NCBI GenBank assembly: GCA_028282785.1
Contig: JANQHE010000048.1
Location: forward strand, 1 to 64,000
Direction of reading: 5' to 3'
Length of the DNA: 64,000 nt
Source of the DNA: Bacteroidales bacterium
Lineage (GTDB): Bacteria; Bacteroidota; Bacteroidia; Bacteroidales; UBA12077
The notes under the pieces are model-generated. The model was not told where the DNA came from. It saw nothing but the letters and a program-made list of their open reading frames with translations, and searched no databases. Below, piece by piece: positions 54,759-62,382 of this stretch (positions are counted from its first letter, which is position 1; every line of letters begins with the position of its first letter). A program made the translations under genes and the position numbers.

Positions 54759-54818
54759 TTTTATAAAATTTAATTAAATATTATCCTTGAGATTTTTAAC
54801 CGTCAAGGTATCGGTGTA

Positions 54819-55028
54819 TTATGCCAGCATTTTCAAGACATTAGGAACTTCAAGAGTAACTTTCCGAATATTGAAATGATCCAGTACTCCACTTAAAAAA
54901 TGCGAACTTGAGTAAGATGGATTACGCTGCATCTGAAATGTCAATTCTTTTAGATCAACCTTACTATTATTCTCTTTTAATCGCTTCGTTAACATATAAA
55001 ATAATGAGTTCTGCCTATTAAACATCAT
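54819..55028 (-). CDS. Stand-alone or truncated C39-like domain (VKOR-fusion type)
   Basis: 69 aa. 'FQMQRNPSYSSSHFLSGVLD' and 'HFNIRKVTLEVPNVLKML' resemble the non-catalytic C39-like N-terminal domain found in Bacteroidota vitamin K epoxide reductase/thioredoxin proteins ('HPDYPSLLSLSDTLDEFGI'-type). The rest of that protein, including redox Cys pairs, is missing: the frame stops and a peptide gene follows. It could be a decayed gene, or a surviving leader-binding domain. It is preceded by the ACGAA array. Confidence 0.5.
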   Translation of the reverse strand: MMFNRQNSLFYMLTKRLKENNSKVDLKELTFQMQRNPSYSSSHFLSGVLDHFNIRKVTLEVPNVLKMLA

Positions 55029-55124
55029 TGTAAGTTATTAATTTACAAATAATACAGCATCCTTCCAAACATCGATTTTTACAATAAAAACATTAATGTG
55101 TCTTTCGTATTTTTCTATTAGGTT

Positions 55125-55164
55125 CCCGTAAAATTTATGGTAATTTTCGTTTTTAAAACTTTGA
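55125..55164 (-). promoter_or_regulatory. Direct-repeat array TCAAA-N9-ACGAA-N16-ACGRR, copy D
   Basis: On the minus strand TCAAA (55164-55160), ACGAA (55150-55146), and a degenerate second repeat ACGGG (55129-55125), spaced exactly as in the other copies. Upstream of the C39-like fragment and the two Cys-patterned peptides. Confidence 0.55.
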
Positions 55165-55203
55165 CTAAAAATTTTAAACAATATCACTTTATAAAAAATA
55201 AAA

Positions 55204-55230
55204 CCCTCGAAATATGTAAAATTCCGAAGG
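55204..55230 (-). terminator. Terminator after peptide 55262-55393
   Basis: CCCTCGAAAT (55204-55213) pairs, with two G-U, to ATTCCGAAGG (55221-55230); on the minus strand TTTTATTTTTT follows. Confidence 0.72.
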
Positions 55231-55261
55231 CCTTATAAAATTAATTTCTTAATACCTGTTA

Positions 55262-55393
55262 TTAACATGCAGTTGTATTACACGGAAAATGATCAGGCTG
55301 AGTTTCTCTAATTCCTCCTTTAATATCCTTTAAATTTTTAGAATCTAATTTCGCAACAACAATTTTTTTAATAAATAATTTTTTCTTTTTCAT
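55262..55393 (-). CDS. GG-leader lanthipeptide-like precursor E (43 aa)
   Basis: Leader 'MKKKKLFIKKIVVAKLDSKN', then LKDIKGG with the Gly pair at 26-27. The short core holds two Cys and several Thr ('IRETQPDHFPCNTTAC'), enough for two rings. It has both conserved regulatory signals (leader hairpin copy E and ACGAA array copy C) seen at the lanthipeptide locus 17 kb away. It may be modified in trans by LanB/LanC. Confidence 0.82.
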   Translation of the reverse strand: MKKKKLFIKKIVVAKLDSKNLKDIKGGIRETQPDHFPCNTTAC

Positions 55394-55414
55394 AATTTTA
55401 ATATTAAAAAGGTA

Positions 55415-55456
55415 CCTACTCTATTTAAGGCTTTTCGGTTTTCGCCTTCGAGCTCA
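55415..55456 (-). promoter_or_regulatory. Conserved 5'-leader hairpin, copy E
   Basis: Sense GAGCTCG-A-AGGC-GAAAACC-GAAAA-GCCT (55447-55428) then TAAATAGAGTAGG. Ends 22 nt upstream of the precursor E start. Confidence 0.7.
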
Positions 55457-55558
55457 TCTTTTAAAATTAACGAATTTATATGGCAAATCTTCTTCGAGAT
55501 TAATCGTTAACCATTTAAAAAAATGTAAAAATTCACTAACGTTTAAGTTGGTTTTATT

Positions 55559-55598
55559 TTCGTGCTATTTAAAATATTTTTCGTTTAGAAATCTTTGA
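55559..55598 (-). promoter_or_regulatory. Direct-repeat array TCAAA-N9-ACGAA-N16-ACGAA, copy C
   Basis: TTCGT at 55559-55563 and 55580-55584 (21 bp apart) and TTTGA at 55594-55598, read as ACGAA/TCAAA on the minus strand. Upstream of precursor E. Flanking sequence differs from copies A and B, so conservation of words and spacing is unlikely to be mere recent duplication. Confidence 0.65.
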
Positions 55599-55626
55599 CA
55601 AAAAGTTTTGAACATCTCACATATAA

Positions 55627-55665
55627 AAATAAATCTCCAAAGATTTAATCTTAAGAGATTTATTT
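55627..55665 (-). terminator. Terminator after the LytTR operon
   Basis: AAATAAATCTC (55627-55637) pairs with GAGATTTATTT (55655-55665), an 11-bp stem, T-rich downstream on the minus strand. It lies 20 bp after the last LytTR gene. Confidence 0.72.
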
Positions 55666-55684
55666 TATAAGTAGTTGTTTAGTT

Positions 55685-56029
55685 TTATTGCCAAATTGTA
55701 AATCTTGTTTTAACAAAATCCATAAAGTCTTTATACTTCCGGTGTGCAATTTTTAACTCAATTCCTTTATGCAGTATTACTGTTTTATGTGTATTTACGT
55801 TTATTCCTTTCAAATGATCCACATTGATGATAATGGATTTGTGGATTTTAAAGAAATTATTATCAGGTAATTTTTCTTCTACTTCACTTAAACACTTTTT
55901 AATAATAAATTCTTTACCCTCAGAACAATAAGTTCGTGTTTTTCTTCCGTTAGACTCCAGGTATACAATCTCATTCAGCTCCTTTATTTTATATTCATTA
56001 TCATCATCTATAACAACAATTTTTCTCAT
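55685..56029 (-). CDS. Stand-alone LytTR DNA-binding protein 1
   Basis: 114 aa consisting of a LytTR domain alone ('LNEIVYLESNGRKTRTYC', 'FFKIHKSIIINVDHLKGIN', 'KTVILHKGIELKIAHRKYKD'). LytTR domains normally sit at the C-terminus of response regulators; here no receiver domain is present. It is the last of three consecutive LytTR genes behind a degenerate histidine kinase gene. Candidate binder of the ACGAA direct repeats upstream of nearby peptide genes. Confidence 0.87.
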   Translation of the reverse strand: MRKIVVIDDDNEYKIKELNEIVYLESNGRKTRTYCSEGKEFIIKKCLSEVEEKLPDNNFFKIHKSIIINVDHLKGINVNTHKTVILHKGIELKIAHRKYKDFMDFVKTRFTIWQ

Positions 56030-56061
56030 TTATTTCGGGGTTGATAACATTCAAAATAACT

Positions 56062-56376
56062 TCAAATGCGATATTTACATTTAAGAAATTTAATCAATTC
56101 CCAATACTTATCCTGTGATATATTTAATTCAATACCATTATGTAATATGGCATTCTTTGTAGCATTCGATTTTATTCTTTTTAAAAAATCTGCATTTATA
56201 ATATAAGAATCATTTATTTTAAAAAACTTTTCATTCGGTAAATTCTCTTCCAGATGATTAAGCTCATCTTCAATTAAAAACTCTCTTCCATGTGTACAAT
56301 ATTTCCTGGTAAATCCTCCAACCGATTCCAGGAAAACAACTTCTTTTAATTCATTATTGATTGTAACGCTTTCCAT
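56062..56376 (-). CDS. Stand-alone LytTR DNA-binding protein 2
   Basis: 104 aa, a LytTR domain from end to end ('NELKEVVFLESVGGFTRKYC', 'FFKINDSYIINADFLKRIK', 'NAILHNGIELNISQDKYWEL'). Clearly paralogous to the flanking LytTR genes and transcribed with them (33-bp gap). No receiver or sensor domain. Confidence 0.86.
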   Translation of the reverse strand: MESVTINNELKEVVFLESVGGFTRKYCTHGREFLIEDELNHLEENLPNEKFFKINDSYIINADFLKRIKSNATKNAILHNGIELNISQDKYWELIKFLKCKYRI

Positions 56377-56475
56377 AATTCATCTATTTAAAAGGTTAAC
56401 AAAATTACCACCTCCGGCTTTAAATTATCCGGAGATAAACTTTATTTTTTAATAACAACCAACCTAAATTTTAAC

Positions 56476-56829
56476 CTATGCAAGTTCATGTAATTCATAA
56501 ACTTGTTTTAGACTTTCAAATAATTCATCTCGTTTGTTGTGATTAACAAATATTTCCTTCCCATTTTCTAAAACTACTTTTGAGGCATCGGATGGAAATA
56601 CAACTTCTACATACTTTAGATTCACGAGGTATTTATTATTAAACCTGAAGAAACCTTGATTATAAAGTAAATGTTCAATTTCTCCAATGGTTAATAATAA
56701 TTCCAATTTCTCATCATTTATAAAGGTAACTCTTGAAAGTTGCATGCTTGTTTCTACATAGAGAATTTGATTACTTTCAATTTTCATTTTACCTTTTTCT
56801 GTCGGAACATAAATATTATAAGATCCCAT
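56476..56829 (-). CDS. Stand-alone LytTR DNA-binding protein 3
   Basis: 117 aa LytTR domain ('ESNQILYVETSMQLSRVTF', 'FFRFNNKYLVNLKYVEVVFP', 'KVVLENGKEIFVNHNKRDEL'). The first LytTR gene after the degenerate kinase, 10 bp from its stop. More divergent than the other two, so it may recognise a different site or dimerise with them. Confidence 0.86.
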   Translation of the reverse strand: MGSYNIYVPTEKGKMKIESNQILYVETSMQLSRVTFINDEKLELLLTIGEIEHLLYNQGFFRFNNKYLVNLKYVEVVFPSDASKVVLENGKEIFVNHNKRDELFESLKQVYELHELA

Positions 56830-56839
56830 ATTTAAAATT

Positions 56840-57601
56840 TTAAATTACATTCAAATTAGTTTTTTTTTCGTATTCAATAGGAATTTCAAAAGAAAACTCC
56901 TGATTTGTAGAGTGTGTGATCAGTTCTCCTCCTAAAACAGAAACTGAATGTGTTAGAACTCTGTAATTAAAATAATCAAAAGAATCATTATCTTCCTTCC
57001 TGTAAAACTCTTTATTATCCAAGCACATATCCTCAGTTAATTTATCTTTTACAGGCCTTACAAAAATATTTACACTATTATTTGCACCTTTTTGATAACC
57101 TAGCTCAAATTCAACGATCGGATATTTAACGGTAACAAGATTAATCATTCGTTTTAAGGCTTTTTTTAATAATAATTCATCGGTTTCAACAGATAAATTG
57201 TTTTGAGTTTTATCCCAAACCAACATGAGATTAATATTTGTATCGTTATTTTCAATTCTTTGATTATAAAAATCCTCGGTAAATTCCCAAAGAATCTGGT
57301 TTAAATAGTATTTCTTAATTCTTAGAGAATAATTATTAGCTTCAAACTGAGACAAATCCATAACATTATCTACAAACTGTAATAATATATTTCCACTTTT
57401 TAATATACCCTGTACATATTCTTTTTGCTTAGGATCAAGTGGTTTTCTTAAACCAAGCAACCTAGAAAAACCCATTATGGAGTTTAAAGGAGTTCTTATA
57501 CCATGAGAGATATGAGACAAAAAGCTTGTTCTTTCCGTTTTAAACTTTTTCTTATTCTCGCTCAAAATATAATCGTTTATGGTCCTAATATTGCTTTTCA
57601 T
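56840..57601 (-). CDS. Degenerate histidine-kinase-like protein
   Basis: 253 aa from Met 57601; the longer frame from 57628 adds nine residues. A HisKA helix carries the phospho-acceptor His33 in 'FLSHISHGIRTPLNSIMGFS', but the residue after it is Gly where active kinases have Glu/Asp. The C-terminal part occupies the place of the ATPase domain yet shows no N, G1 or G2 box. There is no membrane segment. It is probably a pseudokinase scaffold or a phosphotransfer partner for the LytTR products next door. Confidence 0.75.
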   Translation of the reverse strand: MKSNIRTINDYILSENKKKFKTERTSFLSHISHGIRTPLNSIMGFSRLLGLRKPLDPKQKEYVQGILKSGNILLQFVDNVMDLSQFEANNYSLRIKKYYLNQILWEFTEDFYNQRIENNDTNINLMLVWDKTQNNLSVETDELLLKKALKRMINLVTVKYPIVEFELGYQKGANNSVNIFVRPVKDKLTEDMCLDNKEFYRKEDNDSFDYFNYRVLTHSVSVLGGELITHSTNQEFSFEIPIEYEKKTNLNVI

Positions 57602-57628
57602 AATAACCCCCTCCCAGGGTATTTTCAC

Positions 57629-58378
57629 TTAATTATTAAGGTCCTTCAATACTTTCTTTGCTTGACCTTTGTAATAGCTATCTTCTTCAATTATCTCGTT
57701 TAGAACAAGTTTTGCTTTTTCAACATTCTCCGTTTTAACATAACACATTGATAAATACCACTTTGCCTGTTCAATAAATAAATTATCCTTATTCGTTATG
57801 ATGTGATTAAATGAATTGGTTGCTTTCTGGTATTTCTCTTCTTCCATATATGATATACCTGAATAAAGATTAACAGCCATATCGTTTTGTCTTGCCTCAA
57901 GCACTTCTTCAAACAGAGCTAATGCAGTTTCATAGTCTCTTTCTTCGTAATGCTCCAAGGCATTAATTAATATTCTGTCAACCTCGGTATTGCCAGATCT
58001 GTATGTTACAGTAACATCATAAGGTGTATAATATTTATTGAATACAGCATTGTTATCTAATTCCGGGTTAACAATCCTCTGCACCAAACCGCCTGCTGCA
58101 ATAAGTAAAGCTGCTGATGCCGCTGCATAATAGAGTCTTCTTTTGGTAAATACAGATGGAATCCTTTTAACCATAGATTCATCTTTGTACATATATTCCA
58201 TAGTTTCTCTAAGCGCCATAATATCATCTTCCAGTATGGATTGGTTAATTTCCATACTCAAGTTGTATGCACGCTTCATATCGGGATCTGTTGAAAGTAA
58301 ATTCTCGAAATCGAGCAATTCTTTTCCTTCCAACTCACCATCGATATACTTTTCAATTGTTTCTAAGTTGGTTTGCAT
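57629..58378 (-). CDS. Anti-sigma-like membrane protein with TPR repeats, copy 1
   Basis: 249 aa from Met 58378; upstream residues of the longer frame lack conservation character. The N-terminus 'LETIEKYIDGELEGKELLDF' resembles Bacteroidota anti-sigma starts. One membrane helix ('LYYAAASAALLIAAGG') lies near 100, and TPR-like repeats follow outside ('YETALALFEEVLEARQND'). A second gene of the same design is at 61639-62382, overlapping a sigma factor. Likely binds a sigma factor inside and a peptide or protein outside. Confidence 0.68.
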   Translation of the reverse strand: MQTNLETIEKYIDGELEGKELLDFENLLSTDPDMKRAYNLSMEINQSILEDDIMALRETMEYMYKDESMVKRIPSVFTKRRLYYAAASAALLIAAGGLVQRIVNPELDNNAVFNKYYTPYDVTVTYRSGNTEVDRILINALEHYEERDYETALALFEEVLEARQNDMAVNLYSGISYMEEEKYQKATNSFNHIITNKDNLFIEQAKWYLSMCYVKTENVEKAKLVLNEIIEEDSYYKGQAKKVLKDLNN

Positions 58379-58477
58379 ATGTTTTTGATTTTGGTTTCGA
58401 TAAAAAGGCCAACCCAATAGGCATTGAATTGGCCGACACTTTAAGAACGTATATTTGAATCGAAAGGGAGTACAAAT

Positions 58478-58636
58478 TTATTTAGGACTAGATGTTCCAT
58501 CTGGCCAAAGGTCCTCATCATGATCACCATCACCACCTTTTATAACTATCATATCATTTATATCCAATTGATTTAAAAAGCTGCTTATCGTTTTTTTTGT
58601 TCTTTTATTCCCGAATAAATCTTTTAATGTTTTCAT
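58478..58636 (-). CDS. GG-leader acidic peptide (52 aa)
   Basis: Leader 'MKTLKDLFGNKRTKKTISSF' runs to 'LDINDMIVIKGG' with Gly at 34-35. The 17-residue tail is strongly acidic with no Cys ('DGDHDEDLWPDGTSSPK'). It is divergent from TPR-CHAT gene 2 (212 bp away) and upstream of the anti-sigma/kinase/LytTR genes on its own strand. A secreted signalling peptide is plausible; it carries no maturase-type residues I recognise. Confidence 0.72.
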   Translation of the reverse strand: MKTLKDLFGNKRTKKTISSFLNQLDINDMIVIKGGDGDHDEDLWPDGTSSPK

Positions 58637-58848
58637 GGTTTTATTGTTTATAATTATTTCCTTAATGTCTTTTCACTTATTTATTCCGGAAAAACTAAAA
58701 AGGTGACCCCCTATTTTCAGTTTTTTTCTAAAAAAAAAATAAATAAATTATAAAAAGTTGATTCAGTGTGGTTTGAATTTGTCTGATTTTTGCTTATTTT
58801 TTAAACTTTTTATTACATTTTGAGTATACTTGATTTACAGAACTATAA

Positions 58849-61662
58849 ATGATGGATCTTAAGAAGGGACTAATATTAATAATTCTGACAGTTATCTCAA
58901 CTATCGCTTTTACCAATGAGTCAGTTGATAATACTGACCAACAATCAATACTGGAGCAAGCTAAGTCATTTTATTTGAAAGGTGGAACGTTAGGAAGGAA
59001 AGGAATATTAGATAGTGCTTTATATTACATAGATCAAGCGGTTAGATTATATGAAAGCATTCAACCTACAGACAGTATTCTTTTAGCAAATTCATATCAA
59101 AGTTTAGGAATTATAAATAAACTGCTAGGTAAATATGATCAAGCAGAAAGTTGGTATAACAAAGCTGAAAAAATATATCAATTGAATGAAAATATTTACT
59201 TACTAGCTTATATATATGGTAATAAAGCAAATATTTATAAACTGCAACAAGATTATTCTAAAGCCAATAATTTTTATCTTAGGTCATTAAATATTTTTAA
59301 AAAAGATTCTATAAAATATAAAAAACAATTGAGTTCTACATACAATAACTTAGGTAACTTTTATATGAGAACTGATGAAAATATAAAAGCTATCGAGTTT
59401 TATAACAAAAGCCTTAAACTAAAAGAAGATACAAATTCATCGTATCCAACTTTAGGTAATTTAGCTATCTGCTTTAAGAATCTGAATAATTTTAAAACCG
59501 CAGAATACTATTATAACAAAGCAATAAAAACTGCCATAGTCCACTATAACGATACTAATAATGTTAATATAGCCAGACATTATTTAAATTATGCCAGTTT
59601 TCTCGGAGCACAGAATGAATTTGAACAATCGCTAGAATATTTTTCTAAGGCATATAATATTTACCTAGAAAATTATGGAAACAGCCATCCAGATTTATCT
59701 TTATTTTATAATAATATAGGAAAATTACACCTTAAACATCAAAAAATTGATTCTGCTCTAAAATATCTTCAACAATCATTAATTGCTATTTCTCCTGAAT
59801 TCTCGGACAAGAATATTAATTCAAACCCTACAGTTGATAATGTTTTATCAAAAACCCATTTTTTAAGTTCATTAAAAAACAAAGCAAAAGCATTATCGCT
59901 CCTAGCGGAAAAAGAAGGTAATTTGGATTATTACTTAACAAGCTTACTTACTTATAATGTGGCAATAAAAACGATTGATAAAATCAGATCCGGTTACATA
60001 AGTGAAGAAAGTAAATTATTCTTAGCCGAAAATGAGTTTGAAACCTTCTCGCAAGCACTGGAGGTTAGCTATAAATTATTTGAGCTAACAAATGATAAGA
60101 AATACATCGAAAAGGCTTTTTATTATAGTGAATCCGGTAAATCTGCTATTTTAAGCGAAGCATTAAAAAATACACAGGCACTTAATATAGGTGGAATACC
60201 GGATACATTGTTAACTAGGGAAAAAGAACTTGAAAAGGGAATATGGAATTATGAAGAATTAATTTATGAAGAAAATAAAAAGAAGAGTCCTGATAAAAGA
60301 AAACTGGAATACTGGAACAAATACCTGTTTGAACTAAAACTAGAATATAATGAACTAATTACCTACCTGGAAAATAATTTCCAAAAATATCACAGTTTAA
60401 AACATCGAAATACTATTTTAAGTATTAAAGAAGTTCAAAATAAACTTCATCGGAAAGATATAATTATTGAGTATTTTTATTCTGACAGTAGTATTTATAC
60501 CATTGTAATCAGTAAAAATACTTCTGATTTAATAGATTATAAAATTGACAAGCGCTTCGATTATCATTTAGATAAATTATTGGCATCCTTATCCAATAAT
60601 AATTTTTCAAATCATGGTTACGAAGAATTTAAACAATTCCAGGAATCGTCTTTTTATATTTATTCCAAACTTATATTACCCATAGAAAAATATATCCAAA
60701 ATAAAAATCTGATCGTTATCCCGGATGGTAAATTAGCTTATTTACCTTTTGAAATACTAAGTACAAAAAATATGGAATTCAACCGAATCAATTATAAAGA
60801 ACTTCCTTATTTTGTTTATGAAAAGAACATTAACTACTCATATTCTACATCATTCTTGTTTGAAAATAGAACTTATAATAAAATAGCCGCGAAAGATCTT
60901 GGTGCTTTTGCTCCCACTTATAGTAATTTAGGTAATATACCCAGTGAATTTACCAGTTTTAGGCAAGAATACAGAGAAAAATTATTTCCACTTAAGGGAA
61001 TTAAAACCGAAGTACAAGAAATAAGCAATCTGCTTAATGGAGATAAATATCTTGATTATGATGCCAGTGAGAGTAAATTTAAGGAAGTTGCGCATTTATA
61101 TGATATTCTGCATTTGGCAATGCATACCATCATGGATGACAAGAATCCGATGTATTCTAAAATGGCATTCACGCAAAAGGAAGATAGTATTGAAGATGGT
61201 TTCTTAAATACTTATGAATTGTACAATATGAAGTTAAATAGCAGGATGGCTGTATTAAGTTCATGTAATAGTGGTAGTGGAAAATTACAACGTGGCGAAG
61301 GTGTAATGAGCCTGGCAAGAGGTTTTATTTATTCCGGATGCCCATCAATAATTATGACCTTGTGGTCGGTTGAAGATAAGTCCGGGGTTAAATTAATGAC
61401 ATCTTTTTATAAGTACCTGCTTCAGGGAAAAACCAAATCTGAGGCAATTCAGCAATCTAAAATAGACTTTATCAAAAATGCTGATCAACTCAGGTCACAT
61501 CCTTACTTTTGGTCCGGTTATGTGGTAATTGGTAATAATCAACCGCTTTTTAAACCATTCCGGAACCGTTACTTTTTAATATCGGGCATTGTAGTTTTAA
61601 TTGGAGCCGGTTTTTTAATCTTTTATCGAAAGTCTAAATTATTTAATAGATCTCAGAATTAG
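58849..61662 (+). CDS. TPR-CHAT protease 2
   Basis: 937 aa. The N-terminal segment ('LILIILTVISTIAFT') is signal-like. TPR-like repeats span about residues 40-330 ('NNLGNFYMRTDENIKAIEFY'). The CHAT domain has His in 'HLAMHTIMDD' near 754 and Cys in 'VLSSCNSGSGKL' near 803. A C-terminal membrane helix ('FLISGIVVLIGAGFLIFY') would anchor it with the protease on the extracytoplasmic side if the N-terminus is a cleaved signal. Unlike CHAT 1 it has this anchor. It overlaps the convergent anti-sigma-like gene by 24 bp. Confidence 0.9.
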   Translation: MMDLKKGLILIILTVISTIAFTNESVDNTDQQSILEQAKSFYLKGGTLGRKGILDSALYYIDQAVRLYESIQPTDSILLANSYQSLGIINKLLGKYDQAESWYNKAEKIYQLNENIYLLAYIYGNKANIYKLQQDYSKANNFYLRSLNIFKKDSIKYKKQLSSTYNNLGNFYMRTDENIKAIEFYNKSLKLKEDTNSSYPTLGNLAICFKNLNNFKTAEYYYNKAIKTAIVHYNDTNNVNIARHYLNYASFLGAQNEFEQSLEYFSKAYNIYLENYGNSHPDLSLFYNNIGKLHLKHQKIDSALKYLQQSLIAISPEFSDKNINSNPTVDNVLSKTHFLSSLKNKAKALSLLAEKEGNLDYYLTSLLTYNVAIKTIDKIRSGYISEESKLFLAENEFETFSQALEVSYKLFELTNDKKYIEKAFYYSESGKSAILSEALKNTQALNIGGIPDTLLTREKELEKGIWNYEELIYEENKKKSPDKRKLEYWNKYLFELKLEYNELITYLENNFQKYHSLKHRNTILSIKEVQNKLHRKDIIIEYFYSDSSIYTIVISKNTSDLIDYKIDKRFDYHLDKLLASLSNNNFSNHGYEEFKQFQESSFYIYSKLILPIEKYIQNKNLIVIPDGKLAYLPFEILSTKNMEFNRINYKELPYFVYEKNINYSYSTSFLFENRTYNKIAAKDLGAFAPTYSNLGNIPSEFTSFRQEYREKLFPLKGIKTEVQEISNLLNGDKYLDYDASESKFKEVAHLYDILHLAMHTIMDDKNPMYSKMAFTQKEDSIEDGFLNTYELYNMKLNSRMAVLSSCNSGSGKLQRGEGVMSLARGFIYSGCPSIIMTLWSVEDKSGVKLMTSFYKYLLQGKTKSEAIQQSKIDFIKNADQLRSHPYFWSGYVVIGNNQPLFKPFRNRYFLISGIVVLIGAGFLIFYRKSKLFNRSQN

Positions 61663-62382
61663 TTTAGCTTCACTTTTGTTAGCCATATTTTCATTCACAA
61701 TTTTATTTAAAAAGCTTTTTGCGGTATCAATTTTACCTTTTTTAATATAAATTAATGCTAAATACCAATGAGATTGTTCCCAAAATAAATGGCTCTGTTT
61801 TAATGTCAGATCAACCAGGTACTCTTCTGCTTCATCTATTTCGCCAACCTCAATTAAACTAACTGCCAAATAAAATTGACATAATATATTTGTTTGATCT
61901 TCTTCAAATACTTTTTTAAAATACTCAGCAGCTCTGTCATATTTATTTTCTTCATAATAATTAAAAGCATAGAATATATTCTGATCCAATTCCGAATCAT
62001 TTAAAGATCGATTCTCGTTTATGGAAGGATATATTTGATAATAAGTTTCATATATTTCCTTATGCTCCATTTTGTTGAATGGATTAAAATATTTACTTGC
62101 AAGAACAATTAACAATATCAGAACAGCTGCAACGGATGAATATGTATAAATTGGAAAGTTTTTCTTTTTTGTAAAATCAATTGAATCTCCAATATCTTCT
62201 AACTTATTTCTTAAATCGATTACATCTTCTTCTCCAATAGCTTCATTGATATCCTTTCTAAACAAAAACTCTTTCATAAGTTCAGCATCCTTGCGCATAG
62301 ATTCTTCAAACTCAATCTGCTCTTTAATTGACATTTCGCCCATTAAATACTTCTCTATCAACTCAATCTTCTTATCCATCAA
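61639..62382 (-). CDS. Anti-sigma-like membrane protein with TPR repeats, copy 2
   Basis: 247 aa, same layout as 57629-58378: N-terminal 'KIELIEKYLMGEMSIKEQIE', one membrane helix ('YSSVAAVLILLIVLASKYF') near 85, then TPR-like repeats ('KYDRAAEYFKKVFEEDQTN'). It overlaps the sigma factor gene by 4 bp, so the pair is probably sigma and cognate anti-sigma. Its 3' end runs 24 bp into TPR-CHAT gene 2 on the opposite strand. Confidence 0.72.
   Translation of the reverse strand: MMDKKIELIEKYLMGEMSIKEQIEFEESMRKDAELMKEFLFRKDINEAIGEEDVIDLRNKLEDIGDSIDFTKKKNFPIYTYSSVAAVLILLIVLASKYFNPFNKMEHKEIYETYYQIYPSINENRSLNDSELDQNIFYAFNYYEENKYDRAAEYFKKVFEEDQTNILCQFYLAVSLIEVGEIDEAEEYLVDLTLKQSHLFWEQSHWYLALIYIKKGKIDTAKSFLNKIVNENMANKSEAKLILRSIK

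Noticed and set aside
54785..54808. Hairpin CCTTGA...TCAAGG as a variant of the conserved leader element
   Set aside because: Similar size and place, but no shared loop or tail sequence; treated as an unrelated small hairpin.
58637..58700. Sixth copy of the leader hairpin before the acidic GG peptide
   Set aside because: GAAAAG and TTAAG words occur but the stem and the TAGAGTAGG tail are missing.
50625..61662. TPR-CHAT genes as part of a type III-E CRISPR (Craspase) system
   Set aside because: No Cas7-11, no cas1/cas2 and no CRISPR array in the window; only the protease architecture and sigma-factor link are shared.
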